A stretch of DNA of 64,000 bases. Origin: Pseudomonas akapageensis. Lineage in GTDB: Bacteria > Pseudomonadota > Gammaproteobacteria > Pseudomonadales > Pseudomonadaceae. The notes beneath the pieces were generated by a model. The model did no database searches. It worked only from the letters and a program-made list of their open reading frames with translations, and was not told where the DNA came from. The translations under genes were made by a program, and so were the position numbers. Of the stretch, positions 18,329-30,979 are shown in pieces. The DNA is taken from contig NZ_VXCP01000013.1 in NCBI RefSeq assembly GCF_011355085.1, positions 85,676-149,675 of the forward strand. Direction: 5' to 3'. Position 1 is the stretch's first letter. The number at the start of each line of letters is the position of its first letter.

Positions 18329-19612
18329 ATGTCCCGTTCCGAAATCCTCTTTGCCAATGCCCAGAAACACATTCCCGGCGGCGTGAACTCTCCGGTTCGC
18401 GCATTCAAGAGCGTCGGTGGCACGCCACTGTTCTTCAAACATGCGGCTGGCGCCTACGTCACCGACGAAGACGACAAGCGCTACGTTGACTATGTCGGCT
18501 CCTGGGGCCCGATGATTCTCGGCCACAGCCACCCGGATGTGCTGGAAGCAGTGCGCAAGCAACTGGAGCATGGCCTGTCCTACGGCGCACCGACTGCGAT
18601 GGAAACCGAGATGGCCGACCTGGTCTGCTCGATCGTGCCGTCGATGGAAATGGTCCGCATGGTCAGCTCGGGCACCGAAGCCACCATGAGCGCCATCCGC
18701 CTGGCACGCGGCTTCACCGGCCGCGACAGCATCATCAAGTTCGAAGGCTGCTATCACGGCCACTCCGACAGCCTGCTGGTCAAGGCCGGTTCCGGCGCCT
18801 TGACCCAAGGTGTGCCCAGCTCTGCGGGCGTGCCTGCGGCATTCGCCAAACACACCCTGACCCTGCCGTTCAACGACATTGCCGCGGTCGAGACCATGCT
18901 TGCCGAAGTGGGCCAGGAAGTGGCCTGCATCATCGTCGAGCCAGTCGCCGGCAACATGAACTGCGTACCGCCGGCGCCGGGCTTCCTCGAAGGCCTGCGC
19001 ACGCTCTGCGACAAGCACGGTGTGGTACTGATCTTCGACGAAGTGATGACGGGTTTCCGCGTGGCCCTGGGCGGCGCCCAGGCGCACTATGGCGTTACGC
19101 CTGATCTGAGCACCTTCGGCAAGATCATCGGCGGCGGCATGCCGGTCGGCTGTTTTGGTGGCAAGCGCGAAATCATGTCGCACATTGCCCCGCTCGGCCC
19201 GGTCTACCAGGCTGGCACCCTGTCCGGCAATCCGCTGGCAATGGCGGCGGGTCTGACCACGCTGAACCTGATCAGCCGCCCGGGCTTCCACGCCGAATTG
19301 AGCGACTACACCAGCCGCCTGCTCGACGGCCTGCAACAACGCGCAGACGCTGCCGGCATTCCTTTCGTGACTACCCAGGCGGGCGGCATGTTCGGCCTGT
19401 ACTTCAGTGGCGCCGATGACATCGTCACCTTCGACGACGTGATGGCCAGCGATGCCGACCGCTTCAAACGCTTCTTCCACCTGATGCTCGAAGGCGGCGT
19501 GTACCTGGCGCCAAGCGCTTTCGAAGCGGGCTTTACCTCGATCGCCCACGGCGACACCGAGCTGAAGATCACTCTGGATGCGGCTGAGCGCGCGTTTGCT
19601 GCGCTGAAGTAA
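18329..19612 (+). CDS. hemL: Glutamate-1-semialdehyde 2,1-aminomutase HemL
   Basis: A 427-residue PLP enzyme that converts glutamate-1-semialdehyde to 5-aminolevulinate, the entry to haem and other tetrapyrroles in the C5 pathway. The N-terminus [21 protein letters not shown] is diagnostic. PLP contacts include [18 protein letters not shown] and [18 protein letters not shown], and the Schiff-base Lys lies in [27 protein letters not shown] precedes the ATG. It is normal in length and ends the thiDE-hemL run; a REP pair follows. Confidence 0.96.
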   Translation: MSRSEILFANAQKHIPGGVNSPVRAFKSVGGTPLFFKHAAGAYVTDEDDKRYVDYVGSWGPMILGHSHPDVLEAVRKQLEHGLSYGAPTAMETEMADLVCSIVPSMEMVRMVSSGTEATMSAIRLARGFTGRDSIIKFEGCYHGHSDSLLVKAGSGALTQGVPSSAGVPAAFAKHTLTLPFNDIAAVETMLAEVGQEVACIIVEPVAGNMNCVPPAPGFLEGLRTLCDKHGVVLIFDEVMTGFRVALGGAQAHYGVTPDLSTFGKIIGGGMPVGCFGGKREIMSHIAPLGPVYQAGTLSGNPLAMAAGLTTLNLISRPGFHAELSDYTSRLLDGLQQRADAAGIPFVTTQAGGMFGLYFSGADDIVTFDDVMASDADRFKRFFHLMLEGGVYLAPSAFEAGFTSIAHGDTELKITLDAAERAFAALK

Positions 19613-19623
19613 GCATTGTAATT

Positions 19624-19721
19624 GCGACCGCTGCGCGCTCGAGCGCAGCCTGCGGCAGCGGCTACAGAGATCTGTGTAGCCGCTGCCGAATGGCTGCGCT
19701 CGGGCGCGCAGCTGCCGCAGG
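19624..19721. repeat. REP/BIME palindromic repeat, family C
   Basis: An imperfect inverted repeat of about 45 bases per arm around a short AGATC centre (arms 19624-19665 and about 19672-19721, both containing TGTAGCCGCTGCCG in one or other sense). This is the putida/fluorescens type TAGCCGCTGCCG REP. The rest of the 19613-19857 gap holds nothing else I can support. Confidence 0.8.
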
Positions 19722-19857
19722 ATTTCAGCCAATACTTCCCGCGCAGCAGAAAAACGAGTAAAGACTTTGTAAGGTGGGCACTGCTTATTTCATAATGTGC
19801 CACCAGTACATTCCCTGGCCGGGTCCGCCCGCACTATGCAGAGGTAAGTCGATCCCC

Positions 19858-20406
19858 ATGAACCGCACCGGCCGCGCCCTTGCCCTGGGCTGCCTGTTGC
19901 TTCTTCAGCCCCTGCTGGCCTCGGCAGGCGGTAACTCGTTGTTGATCCCAGCGATGGGTCGCTGCACCCTCAATACTCAGCCCGAAGACTTGCCGCAGGC
20001 ACTGGCCGCGTGCAAGGAAGCTGCGCAATCGGGGGATGTCCAGGCGCAATACGAGTTGGGCGAGTACTACTACGACGGCAAAAACACGCCGCGCGACCTC
20101 AATCAGGCCCTGAATTATTTCGAGCAGGCCTCGCTGCAAGGCCATGCCCAGGCTCAATACAATCTCGGCGTGATGTTCTTTCGTGGCGAAGGGGTGAAGG
20201 CCAATAACGTTCAAGCCTACATCTTGCTGAAAATATCGGCGGTCAACGGCGACGAAGACGCCCTGGATGTTGCCGACGAGGTTTCCGGACAGATGCGCCG
20301 CGACGAACTGGAAGTCGCAACGCAGGTCCTGGGGCAAATTTTCCGTAAATACCTGCTGGAGCTGCAAACGGCCGACGGCCGTACGCCGTTCTCGCCGCTG
20401 CCTTGA
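19858..20406 (+). CDS. Exported Sel1-repeat protein
   Basis: A 182-residue secreted protein. A signal peptide (MNRTGRALALGCLLLLQPLLASAGG) is followed by two Sel1/TPR-like repeats: AAQSGDVQAQYELGEYYYDGK and ASLQGHAQAQYNLGVMFFRGEGV, with an AYILLKISAVNGDEDA third partial repeat. Sel1 proteins are usually scaffolds for protein-protein contacts. The ATG at 19858 gives the signal peptide; GAGG lies about 12 bases upstream, a little far. Sits in the same place as PA3978 as I remember it. Partner unknown. Confidence 0.85.
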   Translation: MNRTGRALALGCLLLLQPLLASAGGNSLLIPAMGRCTLNTQPEDLPQALAACKEAAQSGDVQAQYELGEYYYDGKNTPRDLNQALNYFEQASLQGHAQAQYNLGVMFFRGEGVKANNVQAYILLKISAVNGDEDALDVADEVSGQMRRDELEVATQVLGQIFRKYLLELQTADGRTPFSPLP

Positions 20407-20412
20407 AGCCGC

Positions 20413-20739
20413 TTACTTCTCCGGCATCGGCATGGGGAATGGCATCACGTTGCTCACGCCACGCGCTTCGCTGATCTTTGGGGTACCCAGGCGCTCGACT
20501 TCGTCGATGCGAATGATCGAATGCATCGGTACGAAACTGCGCACGACACCTTCGAACTGCGCCTTGAGCTTTTCTTCGCTCGGGTCGACGACGACCTGAG
20601 TGCGCTCACCAAAGACGAACTCTTCCACTTCGAGAAAACCCCAGAGATCACTTTGGTAGATCTGCTTGGCGTACATCTCGAACACCTGGCCCTGGTTAAG
20701 GAAAATCACTTTGTAGATTGGTGCTTCGCGTTTGATCAT
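20413..20739 (-). CDS. DUF1820 family protein
   Basis: A 108-residue cytoplasmic protein starting IKREAPIYKVIFLNQGQVFEMYAKQIYQS, the DUF1820 pattern found widely in gamma- and betaproteobacteria. It has no signal peptide, membrane helix or recognisable catalytic motif; the fold is predicted mostly beta with the segment FVPMHSIIRIDEVERLG like a small beta-barrel. It ends six bases from the Sel1 gene, converging with it. Function unknown. Confidence 0.88.
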   Translation of the reverse strand: MIKREAPIYKVIFLNQGQVFEMYAKQIYQSDLWGFLEVEEFVFGERTQVVVDPSEEKLKAQFEGVVRSFVPMHSIIRIDEVERLGTPKISEARGVSNVMPFPMPMPEK

Positions 20740-20832
20740 CTTGGGCGGATAACAGTCGGGGATAGAGAGGAGGGCGAAAACTATAGCATAGCGGCCGGTC
20801 AGGCAATGCTAGGAACCGGTGGCCATGACCAC

Positions 20833-20838
20833 TATAAT
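20833..20838 (+). promoter_or_regulatory. -10 element before miaB
   Basis: A perfect TATAAT 33 bases before the miaB start. The hexamer 17 bases further up (TAGGAA) is a poor -35, so this is a candidate only. Confidence 0.4.
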
Positions 20839-20870
20839 GCGCGGTTCTTCGAATCACCTGATGATCACGC

Positions 20871-22199
20871 ATGAGCAAGAAGCTTTATATCGAAACCCAC
20901 GGCTGCCAGATGAACGAGTACGACAGCTCGCGCATGGTCGACCTGCTGGGTGAACATCAAGCCCTGGAAGTCACTGCTCGCGCAGAGGACGCCGACGTCA
21001 TCTTGCTCAACACCTGTTCGATCCGCGAACGCGCCCAGGACCGGGTGTATTCCCAGCTGGGTCGCTGGCGCGAGCTGAAGCTCGCCAACCCGGAGATGGT
21101 CATCGCCGTCGGCGGCTGCGTGGCCAGCCAGGAAGGCGAAGCCATTCGCGACCGTGCACCCTATGTCGACGTGGTCTTCGGCCCGCAGACGCTGCACCGC
21201 CTGCCGGAAATGATCGACGCCGCGCGCATCACCAAACTGCCGCAGGTCGATGTTTCCTTCCCGGAAATCGAAAAATTCGATCACCTGCCCGAGCCGCGTA
21301 TCGACGGCCCGACGGCCTACGTATCGGTCATGGAAGGCTGCAGCAAATACTGCACCTTCTGCGTGGTGCCCTACACCCGCGGCGAGGAAGTCAGTCGCCC
21401 CTTCGATGACGTGCTGGCCGAAATCATTCACCTGGCTGAAAATGGCGTGCGCGAAGTGACTCTGCTCGGCCAGAACGTCAACGGCTATCGCGGTCTGACC
21501 CACGATGGTCGCCTGGCCGACCTGGCCGAACTGATCCGCGTGGTCGCGGCTGTCGAGGGTATCGAACGCATCCGCTACACCACCTCGCACCCGCTGGAGT
21601 TTTCCGACAGTCTGATCCAGGCCCACGCCGAGGTTCCGGAACTGGTCAAGCACCTGCACCTGCCGGTGCAATCGGGCTCGGACCGGGTGCTGGCTGCCAT
21701 GAAGCGCAACCACACCGTGCTCGAGTACAAATCCAAGCTGCGCAAACTCAAGGCCGCCGTGCCTGACATCTGCATCAGCTCGGACTTCATCGTCGGCTTC
21801 CCCGGCGAGACCGAGAAAGATTTCGAACAGACCATGAAACTGGTTGCCGATGTGGGCTTCGACTTTTCCTACTCGTTCGTTTACAGCCAGCGCCCGGGCA
21901 CACCCGCCGCCGACCTGCCGGACGAAACCCCGGAAGAGCTGAAAAAGGAGCGCCTGGCCGCCCTGCAGCATCGCCTCAACCAGCAGGGGTTCGAGATCAG
22001 CCGACAAATGGTCGGCAGCATCCAGCGCATCCTGGTCACCGATTATTCGCGCAAGGACCCTGGCCAATTGCAGGGGCGCACCGAGAATAATCGTATCGTC
22101 AACTTCACCTGCGACAATCCCAAGTTGATCGGCCAGTTCGTCGACGTGCATATCGATGCCGCACAACCGCACTCGCTGCGTGGCTCGCTGACGCAATGA
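20871..22199 (+). CDS. miaB: tRNA-2-methylthio-N6-dimethylallyladenosine synthase MiaB
   Basis: A 442-residue radical-SAM methylthiotransferase that adds a methylthio group to i6A37 in tRNAs reading UNN codons. The N-terminal UPF0004 domain has the three cluster cysteines in [21 protein letters not shown] and [11 protein letters not shown]. The radical-SAM cluster is [16 protein letters not shown] (C-x3-C-x2-C). A TRAM domain (about 375-440) closes the protein. It is full length. The ybeZ-ybeY-corC-lnt genes follow, the same order as in E. coli. Confidence 0.97.
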   Translation: MSKKLYIETHGCQMNEYDSSRMVDLLGEHQALEVTARAEDADVILLNTCSIRERAQDRVYSQLGRWRELKLANPEMVIAVGGCVASQEGEAIRDRAPYVDVVFGPQTLHRLPEMIDAARITKLPQVDVSFPEIEKFDHLPEPRIDGPTAYVSVMEGCSKYCTFCVVPYTRGEEVSRPFDDVLAEIIHLAENGVREVTLLGQNVNGYRGLTHDGRLADLAELIRVVAAVEGIERIRYTTSHPLEFSDSLIQAHAEVPELVKHLHLPVQSGSDRVLAAMKRNHTVLEYKSKLRKLKAAVPDICISSDFIVGFPGETEKDFEQTMKLVADVGFDFSYSFVYSQRPGTPAADLPDETPEELKKERLAALQHRLNQQGFEISRQMVGSIQRILVTDYSRKDPGQLQGRTENNRIVNFTCDNPKLIGQFVDVHIDAAQPHSLRGSLTQ

Positions 22200-22324
22200 C
22201 CGACCTTGAACCGGGCCTGCAACCGGGCCCGGCCACCCCTCATCGCTTAAGAGCTTTCGCGCCCGGGCAGGTGGGGTTATCCTTGAGCTCATATCCATTG
22301 CCGTCGGGCGGCTAAAAAACAACC

Positions 22325-23329
22325 TTGAACGCACCCATAGAACCACATCGTTTCATTCTCGAGCCCTTTGAGGCTCGCCGCTTCGCTAATCTTTGCGGGC
22401 AATTCGACGAGCACCTGCGCTTGATCGAACAGCGCCTGGCCATCGAGATCCGCAACCGCGGCAATCAGTTCGAGCTGATTGGCGAACCCAAGCACACCTC
22501 CTCCGCCGAGCACCTGCTAAGACGCCTGTACCGCGAGACAAAGGCCAGCGAACTGTCTCCGGACATGGTGCACCTGTTCCTGCAGGAATCCGCCGTCGAA
22601 GAGCTGGAAAACCCGGCAGCCGCGGAAGTCGGCGTATCCCTGCGTACACGCAAGGGCATGATTCGCCCGCGTGGGCTGAACCAGCAGCGTTACGTCAAGG
22701 AAATCCTCGGCAACGACATCAACTTCGGCATTGGCCCGGCCGGTACCGGCAAGACCTACCTGGCGGTAGCCTGCGCGGTGGATGCACTGGAGCGCGAGCA
22801 AGTGCGCCGCATCCTGCTGGTGCGGCCAGCCGTGGAAGCCGGCGAGAAGCTCGGCTTCCTGCCTGGCGACCTGGCCCAGAAGATCGACCCGTATCTGCGC
22901 CCCCTGTACGACGCCCTCTATGAAATGCTGGGATTCGAGCACGTGGCCAAGCTGATCGAGCGCCAGGTCATCGAAATCGCTCCGCTGGCCTACATGCGCG
23001 GTCGCACGCTGAACAACAGCTTCATCATCCTCGACGAGAGCCAGAACACCACCGTCGAGCAGATGAAAATGTTCCTGACCCGGATCGGGTTCGGCTCCAC
23101 CGCCGTGATCACCGGCGACATCACCCAGGTCGACCTGCCCAAGGGCACGAAGTCCGGCCTGTCCCATGTCATCGACGTGCTCAAGGACGTTCCAGGTATC
23201 AGCTTCACCCACTTCAAACCCAAGGACGTGGTGCGCCATCCATTGGTGCAGCGAATCGTCGAAGCCTATGAGCGCTTCGACAGCCGCACCACCTCAATCG
23301 AGGACGGGGATAGACGCCGCGATGCTTGA
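22325..23329 (+). CDS. ybeZ: PhoH-family ATPase (YbeZ/PhoL)
   Basis: A 334-residue PhoH-like P-loop ATPase, probably involved with YbeY in rRNA and RNA metabolism. Walker A is [19 protein letters not shown] near residue 143 and Walker B is [13 protein letters not shown], followed by [11 protein letters not shown]. The start is TTG at 22325 ([10 protein letters not shown]), because no ATG lies nearby and the family begins with this sequence; no strong ribosome site is seen. The stop overlaps the ybeY start by eight bases, suggesting translational coupling. Confidence 0.94.
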   Translation: MNAPIEPHRFILEPFEARRFANLCGQFDEHLRLIEQRLAIEIRNRGNQFELIGEPKHTSSAEHLLRRLYRETKASELSPDMVHLFLQESAVEELENPAAAEVGVSLRTRKGMIRPRGLNQQRYVKEILGNDINFGIGPAGTGKTYLAVACAVDALEREQVRRILLVRPAVEAGEKLGFLPGDLAQKIDPYLRPLYDALYEMLGFEHVAKLIERQVIEIAPLAYMRGRTLNNSFIILDESQNTTVEQMKMFLTRIGFGSTAVITGDITQVDLPKGTKSGLSHVIDVLKDVPGISFTHFKPKDVVRHPLVQRIVEAYERFDSRTTSIEDGDRRRDA

Positions 23330-23816
23330 GCTTGATCTGCAACGGGCCAGCGATAAACCTGGCCCAAGCGATGCCGATTTTCGCCGCTGGTGCGAGCTGG
23401 CATTGCGCCAGCGCAGTGCCGATTCGGAGATGACCATTCGCCTGGTCGACGAAACCGAAGGTCGCGAACTCAACCACACCTACCGCCACAAGGACTACGC
23501 CACCAACGTATTGTCCTTCCCGGCGGACGTACCGGACGACATGCTGGATATCCCACTATTGGGGGATCTGGTGATTTGCGTCCCGGTGGTCGAGCGCGAA
23601 GCCGCCGAACAAGGCAAGGCACTGGACGCCCATTGGGCGCACCTGGTCATCCATGGATGCCTGCACCTGCTGGGTTACGACCACATCGATGAGGATGAGG
23701 CCGAAGAAATGGAAGCACTGGAACGAACGTTGCTTGCTGAATTGGGTCATCCGGACCCATACGCCGACGACGAAACCGATACTCCGACTAAAGACACAAG
23801 CAAGGATCACGAGTAA
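23322..23816 (+). CDS. ybeY: rRNA maturation endoribonuclease YbeY
   Basis: A 164-residue zinc metalloprotein needed for 16S rRNA 3'-end maturation and ribosome quality control. The metal site is [25 protein letters not shown], the H-x3-H-x5-H motif. [18 protein letters not shown] is the conserved UPF0054 stretch in the middle. Its ATG lies within the last codons of ybeZ. The C-terminal tail after residue 145 is acidic and Thr-rich, longer than in E. coli. Confidence 0.95.
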   Translation: MLELDLQRASDKPGPSDADFRRWCELALRQRSADSEMTIRLVDETEGRELNHTYRHKDYATNVLSFPADVPDDMLDIPLLGDLVICVPVVEREAAEQGKALDAHWAHLVIHGCLHLLGYDHIDEDEAEEMEALERTLLAELGHPDPYADDETDTPTKDTSKDHE

Positions 23817-23821
23817 GCGCC

Positions 23822-24661
23822 ATGAGCGAAGACCGATCGAGCAACGGGCAGAAGTCCTGGCTGGGAAAAATCACCCAGGCTTTTGCCCATGAGCCGAAAA
23901 ACCGCCAGGAGCTGCTGGAGCTGCTGCGCGAAGCCCACCAGAACAAGCTGCTCGACAGCGAGGCACTGACCATCGTCGAAGGCGCCATCCAGGTTGCGGA
24001 CCTGCAGGTGCGTGACATCATGGTCCCGCGCTCGCAGATGATGAGCATCAAGTCGACGCAAACACCGCGCGAGTTCCTGCCGGCGGTCATTGACGCCGCG
24101 CATTCGCGCTATCCGGTGATCGGCGAAAGCCACGACGACGTTCTGGGTGTGCTGCTGGCCAAGGACTTGCTGCCGCTGATCCTCAAGGAGAACGGCGACA
24201 ACTTCAATCTCAAGGACCTGCTGCGGCCGGCGACCTTCGTTCCCGAGTCCAAGCGCCTCAACGTGCTGCTGCGTGAATTCCGCGCCAACCATAACCACAT
24301 GGCCATCGTCATCGACGAATACGGCGGCGTGGCTGGCCTGGTGACAATTGAAGACGTGCTGGAACAGATCGTCGGCGACATCGAAGACGAACACGACGTC
24401 GAAGAAGACAGCTACATCAAGCCGTTGCCCAGCGGCGACTTCCTGATCAAGGCGCTGACGCCGATCGAGAACTTCAACGAGTTCTTCGATTGCGAGTTTT
24501 CCGACGATGAGTTCGACACCGTTGGCGGCCTGGTCATGAGCGCCTTCGGGCATCTGCCAAAACGCAACGAAACCACCGAAATCGGTGCTTATCGTTTCCG
24601 TATTCTCAACGCCGACAGCCGACGGATACACTTGCTGCGCCTGACACCCATTTCCCGTTAA
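23822..24661 (+). CDS. corC: CorC/HlyC-family CBS-domain protein
   Basis: A 279-residue cytoplasmic protein in the CorC (YbeX) family. After about 60 residues come two CBS motifs (about 70-190: VRDIMVPRSQMMSI and HMAIVIDEYGGVAGLVTIEDVLEQIVGDI), then a CorC_HlyC domain (about 205-279, FNEFFDCEFSDDEFDTVGGLV...). It was linked to Mg/Co efflux in Salmonella, but in this ybeZ-ybeY context YbeX is also tied to ribosome metabolism. There is no membrane segment. It lies five bases after ybeY and eight before lnt. Confidence 0.93.
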   Translation: MSEDRSSNGQKSWLGKITQAFAHEPKNRQELLELLREAHQNKLLDSEALTIVEGAIQVADLQVRDIMVPRSQMMSIKSTQTPREFLPAVIDAAHSRYPVIGESHDDVLGVLLAKDLLPLILKENGDNFNLKDLLRPATFVPESKRLNVLLREFRANHNHMAIVIDEYGGVAGLVTIEDVLEQIVGDIEDEHDVEEDSYIKPLPSGDFLIKALTPIENFNEFFDCEFSDDEFDTVGGLVMSAFGHLPKRNETTEIGAYRFRILNADSRRIHLLRLTPISR

Positions 24662-24669
24662 GGATAACC

Positions 24670-26187
24670 ATGCGTTGGATCACCCGCCCCGGCTGGCCCG
24701 GTAACCTGCTGGCCATGGCGGCCGGCGCAATTACCACCCTGGCCCTGGCGCCCTTCGACATCTGGCCGCTGGCCTTGCTGTCGCTGGGCATGTTCTATCT
24801 CGGCTTGCGCGAGTTGACCCCACGCCAGGCGCTGTGGCGGGGCTGGAGCTATGGGTTCGGCACCTTCGCTGCCGGCATCTTCTGGATCTACGTCAGCATT
24901 CACGACTACGGCGGCGCTTCGCCCCTGCTGGCAGGCCTGTTGATGCTGGCGTTCATCGCTGCCATCGCCTTCTTTTTCGCCCTGCCCGCCTGGATATGGG
25001 CGCGCTGGATCCGCCGCGAGGAAGCTCCGCTTGCCGACGCCCTGGCCTTCGCCGCCCTGTGGCTGGGGCAGGAAGCCTTTCGCGGCTGGTTCCTGACCGG
25101 CTTCCCCTGGCTCTACGCGGGCTACAGTCAACTCGACGGCCCGCTGGCCGGCCTTGCGCCACTGGGCGGTATCTGGCTGATTTCCTTCACCCTGGCGCTG
25201 ACGGCGGCGCTGCTGTGCAACCTGAATCGGCTGACCCCACGCAAAAGCTTTCTCGCTGTTGGGGTAGCCTTGCTGCTGGCTCCCTGGATCATCGGCCTGG
25301 CGCTCAAGGCGCATGCCTGGACCAGCCCGGCAGGCCCGGCCCTGAAGGTTGCCGCCATCCAGGGTAACGTCGAGCAAAGCCTCAAATGGGACCCCGAACA
25401 CCTGAATGCACAATTGGCCCTGTACCGGGACATGACCTTCAGTTCGAAACCGGTCGACCTGATCATCTGGCCGGAAACTGCGGTGCCGTACCTGAAAGAG
25501 TCCGCCCAGGGCTACCTGGACATGATCGGTGGCTTTGCCAGTGACCGACAGTCAGCCTTGATTACCGGCGTGCCGGTGCGAGAAATCGTCCACGATCAAA
25601 AGCGCTACTACAACGGTATTACCGTGGTCGGTGAAGGCGACGGCACCTACCTCAAGCAGAAACTGGTGCCTTTTGGCGAATACGTGCCGCTGCAAAATCT
25701 GCTGCGCGGCCTGATCGCCTTCTTCGACCTGCCGATGTCGGACTTCGCCCGCGGCCCCGATGACCAGGCCTTGTTGCAGGCAAAGGGCTATCAACTGGCC
25801 CCTTACATCTGCTACGAAGTGGTCTACCCGGAATTCGCCGCCAGCCTGGCCGCCCGCAGCGACTTGCTGCTGACCATCAGCAACGACACCTGGTTCGGCA
25901 CCTCGATCGGCCCGCTGCAGCACCTGCAGATGGCTCAGATGCGCGCCCTGGAAGCCGGTCGCTGGATGATTCGTGCCACCAACAACGGCGTGACCGGCCT
26001 GATCGACCCCTTTGGCAAGATCACGGCACAAATCCCGCAGTTCGAACGCGGCATCCTCTACGGCGAAGTGGTGCCGATGCACCACCTCACGCCGTACCTG
26101 AAATGGCGCTCCTGGCCGCTGATCATTCTCAGCGTCCTACTGCTGGGCTGGGCGCTGTTGGCCAGCCGCATTGCCAAGACCGTCTGA
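24670..26187 (+). CDS. lnt: Apolipoprotein N-acyltransferase Lnt
   Basis: A 505-residue inner-membrane enzyme that adds the third acyl chain to lipoprotein N-terminal cysteines. About seven transmembrane helices fill residues 10-215 plus one at the C-terminus. The nitrilase-like periplasmic domain (about 225-475) has the catalytic triad: Glu in LIIWPETAVP, Lys in KQKLVPFGEYVP and Cys in APYICYEVVYPE. AAGG lies four to eight bases before the ATG. The last 51 bases overlap, tail to tail, the YdcF gene. Confidence 0.95.
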   Translation: MRWITRPGWPGNLLAMAAGAITTLALAPFDIWPLALLSLGMFYLGLRELTPRQALWRGWSYGFGTFAAGIFWIYVSIHDYGGASPLLAGLLMLAFIAAIAFFFALPAWIWARWIRREEAPLADALAFAALWLGQEAFRGWFLTGFPWLYAGYSQLDGPLAGLAPLGGIWLISFTLALTAALLCNLNRLTPRKSFLAVGVALLLAPWIIGLALKAHAWTSPAGPALKVAAIQGNVEQSLKWDPEHLNAQLALYRDMTFSSKPVDLIIWPETAVPYLKESAQGYLDMIGGFASDRQSALITGVPVREIVHDQKRYYNGITVVGEGDGTYLKQKLVPFGEYVPLQNLLRGLIAFFDLPMSDFARGPDDQALLQAKGYQLAPYICYEVVYPEFAASLAARSDLLLTISNDTWFGTSIGPLQHLQMAQMRALEAGRWMIRATNNGVTGLIDPFGKITAQIPQFERGILYGEVVPMHHLTPYLKWRSWPLIILSVLLLGWALLASRIAKTV

Positions 26188-26955
26188 CGATCCGCGATAG
26201 AACAGCCGGTATCCGAGCAGGCCAACGGCTTCATTGAGCAGTTGGCCGCTCTGCCACACCGATTTGCTCTCGGGCATCCAGCCACCGAACGGACGAGCGT
26301 TGTCGACACTCAGAAAGCCCACGGGCGCGGCCACCACCGAAAAACCTGACTGTTCGAAACTCCAGAGAGAGCGCTGCATGTGCCAGGCCTGGGTGACCAC
26401 CACCACGCGCTTGATGCCCTGCGGCAACAGCAATGCTGCGCTCATTTGCGCATTTTCCCAGGTGGTCCTGCTCTGCTCCTCCTTCCAGCGCACCGTCACA
26501 CCGAAGTCGTCATGCAGTGTATCGGCCATGATCTGCGCCTCGCTGGGGGGCGATCCATAGTGCAAGCCACCGGAGGTCAATAGCGGCAAACCGGAGGCCT
26601 TGGCCAGGCGTGCGGCGTAGCGCAATCGCTCGACAGCCACGCCGGTAGGCTGGTCTTCGCCCGACCAGGCAGGGTCTGCGCGTTCACGTCCCGACCCCAG
26701 CACAACGATCGCATCAGCCTGCCGAGCAAGGTCGGCCCACTGCCGCTCAAGCAGAGCCGGCTCGGTTTCCAGGCTGCGAGCGGCCATTTCCACGACAATC
26801 GGCAGGCTCATCAGCCAGAGACCGCCCAGCCCCAGCACAAAGCACAGTGCTGACAGGCGCGGCCAGCTACGCCTCAGCCACCAGGCAATGAGCAGCAGGA
26901 GGAACAGAACGCCCGGGGGCAGGATCAATTGTTTTAGAAAGTAACGGAATGGCAT
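26137..26955 (-). CDS. YdcF/ElyC-family (DUF218) membrane protein
   Basis: A 272-residue inner-membrane protein with a DUF218 domain. Two N-terminal helices are visible (about 10-28 and 33-58, VLFLLLLIAWWLRRSW and LCFVLGLGGLWLMSLPIVV). The DUF218 Rossmann-like domain follows: ADAIVVLGSGRE, ERLRYAARLAKASGLPLLTSGG, EEQSRTTWENAQM, RVVVVTQAWHMQRSLWSFEQ. E. coli ElyC affects envelope polysaccharide assembly; the role here is inferred. Its C-terminal 17 codons overlap lnt on the opposite strand. Confidence 0.9.
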   Translation of the reverse strand: MPFRYFLKQLILPPGVLFLLLLIAWWLRRSWPRLSALCFVLGLGGLWLMSLPIVVEMAARSLETEPALLERQWADLARQADAIVVLGSGRERADPAWSGEDQPTGVAVERLRYAARLAKASGLPLLTSGGLHYGSPPSEAQIMADTLHDDFGVTVRWKEEQSRTTWENAQMSAALLLPQGIKRVVVVTQAWHMQRSLWSFEQSGFSVVAAPVGFLSVDNARPFGGWMPESKSVWQSGQLLNEAVGLLGYRLFYRGSSDGLGNAAGQQRPAQQ

Positions 26956-27081
26956 CGGGCATCTCCTTCGATGCCCGAAGCCTAAGAGGATTGGTGATCG
27001 GCAACAATATCCACAGGCCGCTGTGTTGTAAGCGCATGATGAAAAAATGCGCCCGGGCCCGTATCTGACTTATTTCAAAGG

Positions 27082-27405
27082 TTATTTGAATTGCAGCGTT
27101 CTGGATTTCGCCGTGGTTTTTCCCGAAGCCTTGTCTTTCAGCCAAATGACCCTGGCCGAAGGATGTGACTCTGTCTGCTCCCGAGCACTGGAGCTTCCAT
27201 GCCCGCCTATCTTGTTCTTGTTGGAATCCAGATAGGCATTGATCAATTCGAATTCAGCGCGGCTCAGGCCACGTAACTCCAATTCAGCAGGCACTTCATC
27301 TCGTAATCGAACCGCTGTTCTGGCCATGTCCAAGGCTAACCCCAGACGGTCGATCAGCCGCTCGAACAACTCCGGTTTCATTGCTTTCAGCTGCGACTCT
27401 GCCAT
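27082..27405 (-). CDS. Hypothetical protein, small and charged
   Basis: A 107-residue cytoplasmic protein with no family that I recognise. The N-terminal half is predicted helical with many charged residues (ESQLKAMKPELFERLIDRLGLALDMARTAVRL). The C-terminal half (about 65-107) is Ser/Lys-rich and probably disordered, ending SRTLQFK. AGGTGA five bases before the ATG supports translation. Base composition looks somewhat less GC-rich than the flanking genes. It is a single gene between ydcF and leuS; no terminator is obvious. Confidence 0.6.
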   Translation of the reverse strand: MAESQLKAMKPELFERLIDRLGLALDMARTAVRLRDEVPAELELRGLSRAEFELINAYLDSNKNKIGGHGSSSAREQTESHPSARVIWLKDKASGKTTAKSRTLQFK

Positions 27406-27572
27406 CCGCTCACCTCATTGAAGATAAAACATACTCCCCACTCATGAGCTTAGCGCCGCACGCGGAACCAGCCGGATGCCGCGACCAACGGACGCGCCAG
27501 AGCCTCTGGAGCCCTATTGACGCAATCAGGGTTTCCCTCGATAGACGGGGGTCATGTATGCTACTGCGTTGA

Positions 27573-30260
<2,688 letters not shown>

Positions 30261-30268
30261 TCGGATCG

Positions 30269-30293
30269 AGCGCCCGGACACTGTCCGGGCGCT
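30269..30293 (+). other. Perfect 12-bp hairpin between leuS and lptE
   Basis: Positions 30269-30280 and 30282-30293 are exact reverse complements, rich in G and C. There is no T run after it, so it is not a standard terminator. It may be an RNA stability or attenuation element within the leuS-lptE transcript. Confidence 0.5.
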
Positions 30294-30335
30294 GTGCAGA
30301 TAGTCGGCCCGGAAGGTTTCAAGGGAGCAACAAAC

Positions 30336-30941
30336 ATGATCAAACGCAATCTGCTGGTAATGGGCCTCGCGGTTCTGCTGAGCGCCTGCGGTTTCCAGCT
30401 GCGTGGCACCGGCACCAACGAAATGGCGATCAAGGAACTGGACCTGAGCGCGCGTAACGCTTATGGCGAAACCGTTACCCAACTTCGTCAAGCGCTCGAG
30501 AGCAGCGGCGTGAACGTCCACGCTGGCGCCCCCTACAAGCTGATCCTGACCAACGAGACCGAAAACCAGCGCGCCGCCAGCTATGCCGGCTCCACCAGTT
30601 CGGCGGAATACCAGCTGGACACCGTGCTGAACTACGAGATCGTCGGTCACCAGGACCGCTCGCTGCTCGCCGACAAGCTCGAAGTTCAGAAGAACTACAT
30701 GTATGACGGTAACAACATCGCAGGGTCGGATCAGGAAGCGTCTCAGGCCCGCAAGGAAGTTCGCCGCGAGATGGTGCAACGCATGATGCTGCGTCTGCAG
30801 CAACTGACACCTGCCAATCTCGAACAACTGCAGCAAACCGCTGACGCCAAGGCCCAGGCCCAGGCTGACGCCATCGAAGCGGCTCGTCGCTCCCAGGCCG
30901 ACCAGCCACAACAATCACCGCTGCAGCTGCCGATCAAGTAA
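30336..30941 (+). CDS. lptE: LPS-assembly lipoprotein LptE
   Basis: A 201-residue outer-membrane lipoprotein that plugs the LptD barrel for lipopolysaccharide insertion. The signal ends in a lipobox LLSAC with lipid Cys about residue 19 and then GFQLRGTG, the usual LptE beginning. The body has the two-layer alpha/beta fold pattern (AYGETVTQLRQALESSGVNV). The C-terminal 40 residues are Gln/Ala-rich and probably extended. GGGAG precedes the ATG. It lies between leuS and holA, the conserved order in gammaproteobacteria. Confidence 0.95.
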   Translation: MIKRNLLVMGLAVLLSACGFQLRGTGTNEMAIKELDLSARNAYGETVTQLRQALESSGVNVHAGAPYKLILTNETENQRAASYAGSTSSAEYQLDTVLNYEIVGHQDRSLLADKLEVQKNYMYDGNNIAGSDQEASQARKEVRREMVQRMMLRLQQLTPANLEQLQQTADAKAQAQADAIEAARRSQADQPQQSPLQLPIK

Positions 30942-30979
30942 GTGGGCCGGGGCGCCGAGCGCCCCGCCTGCAGACGACC

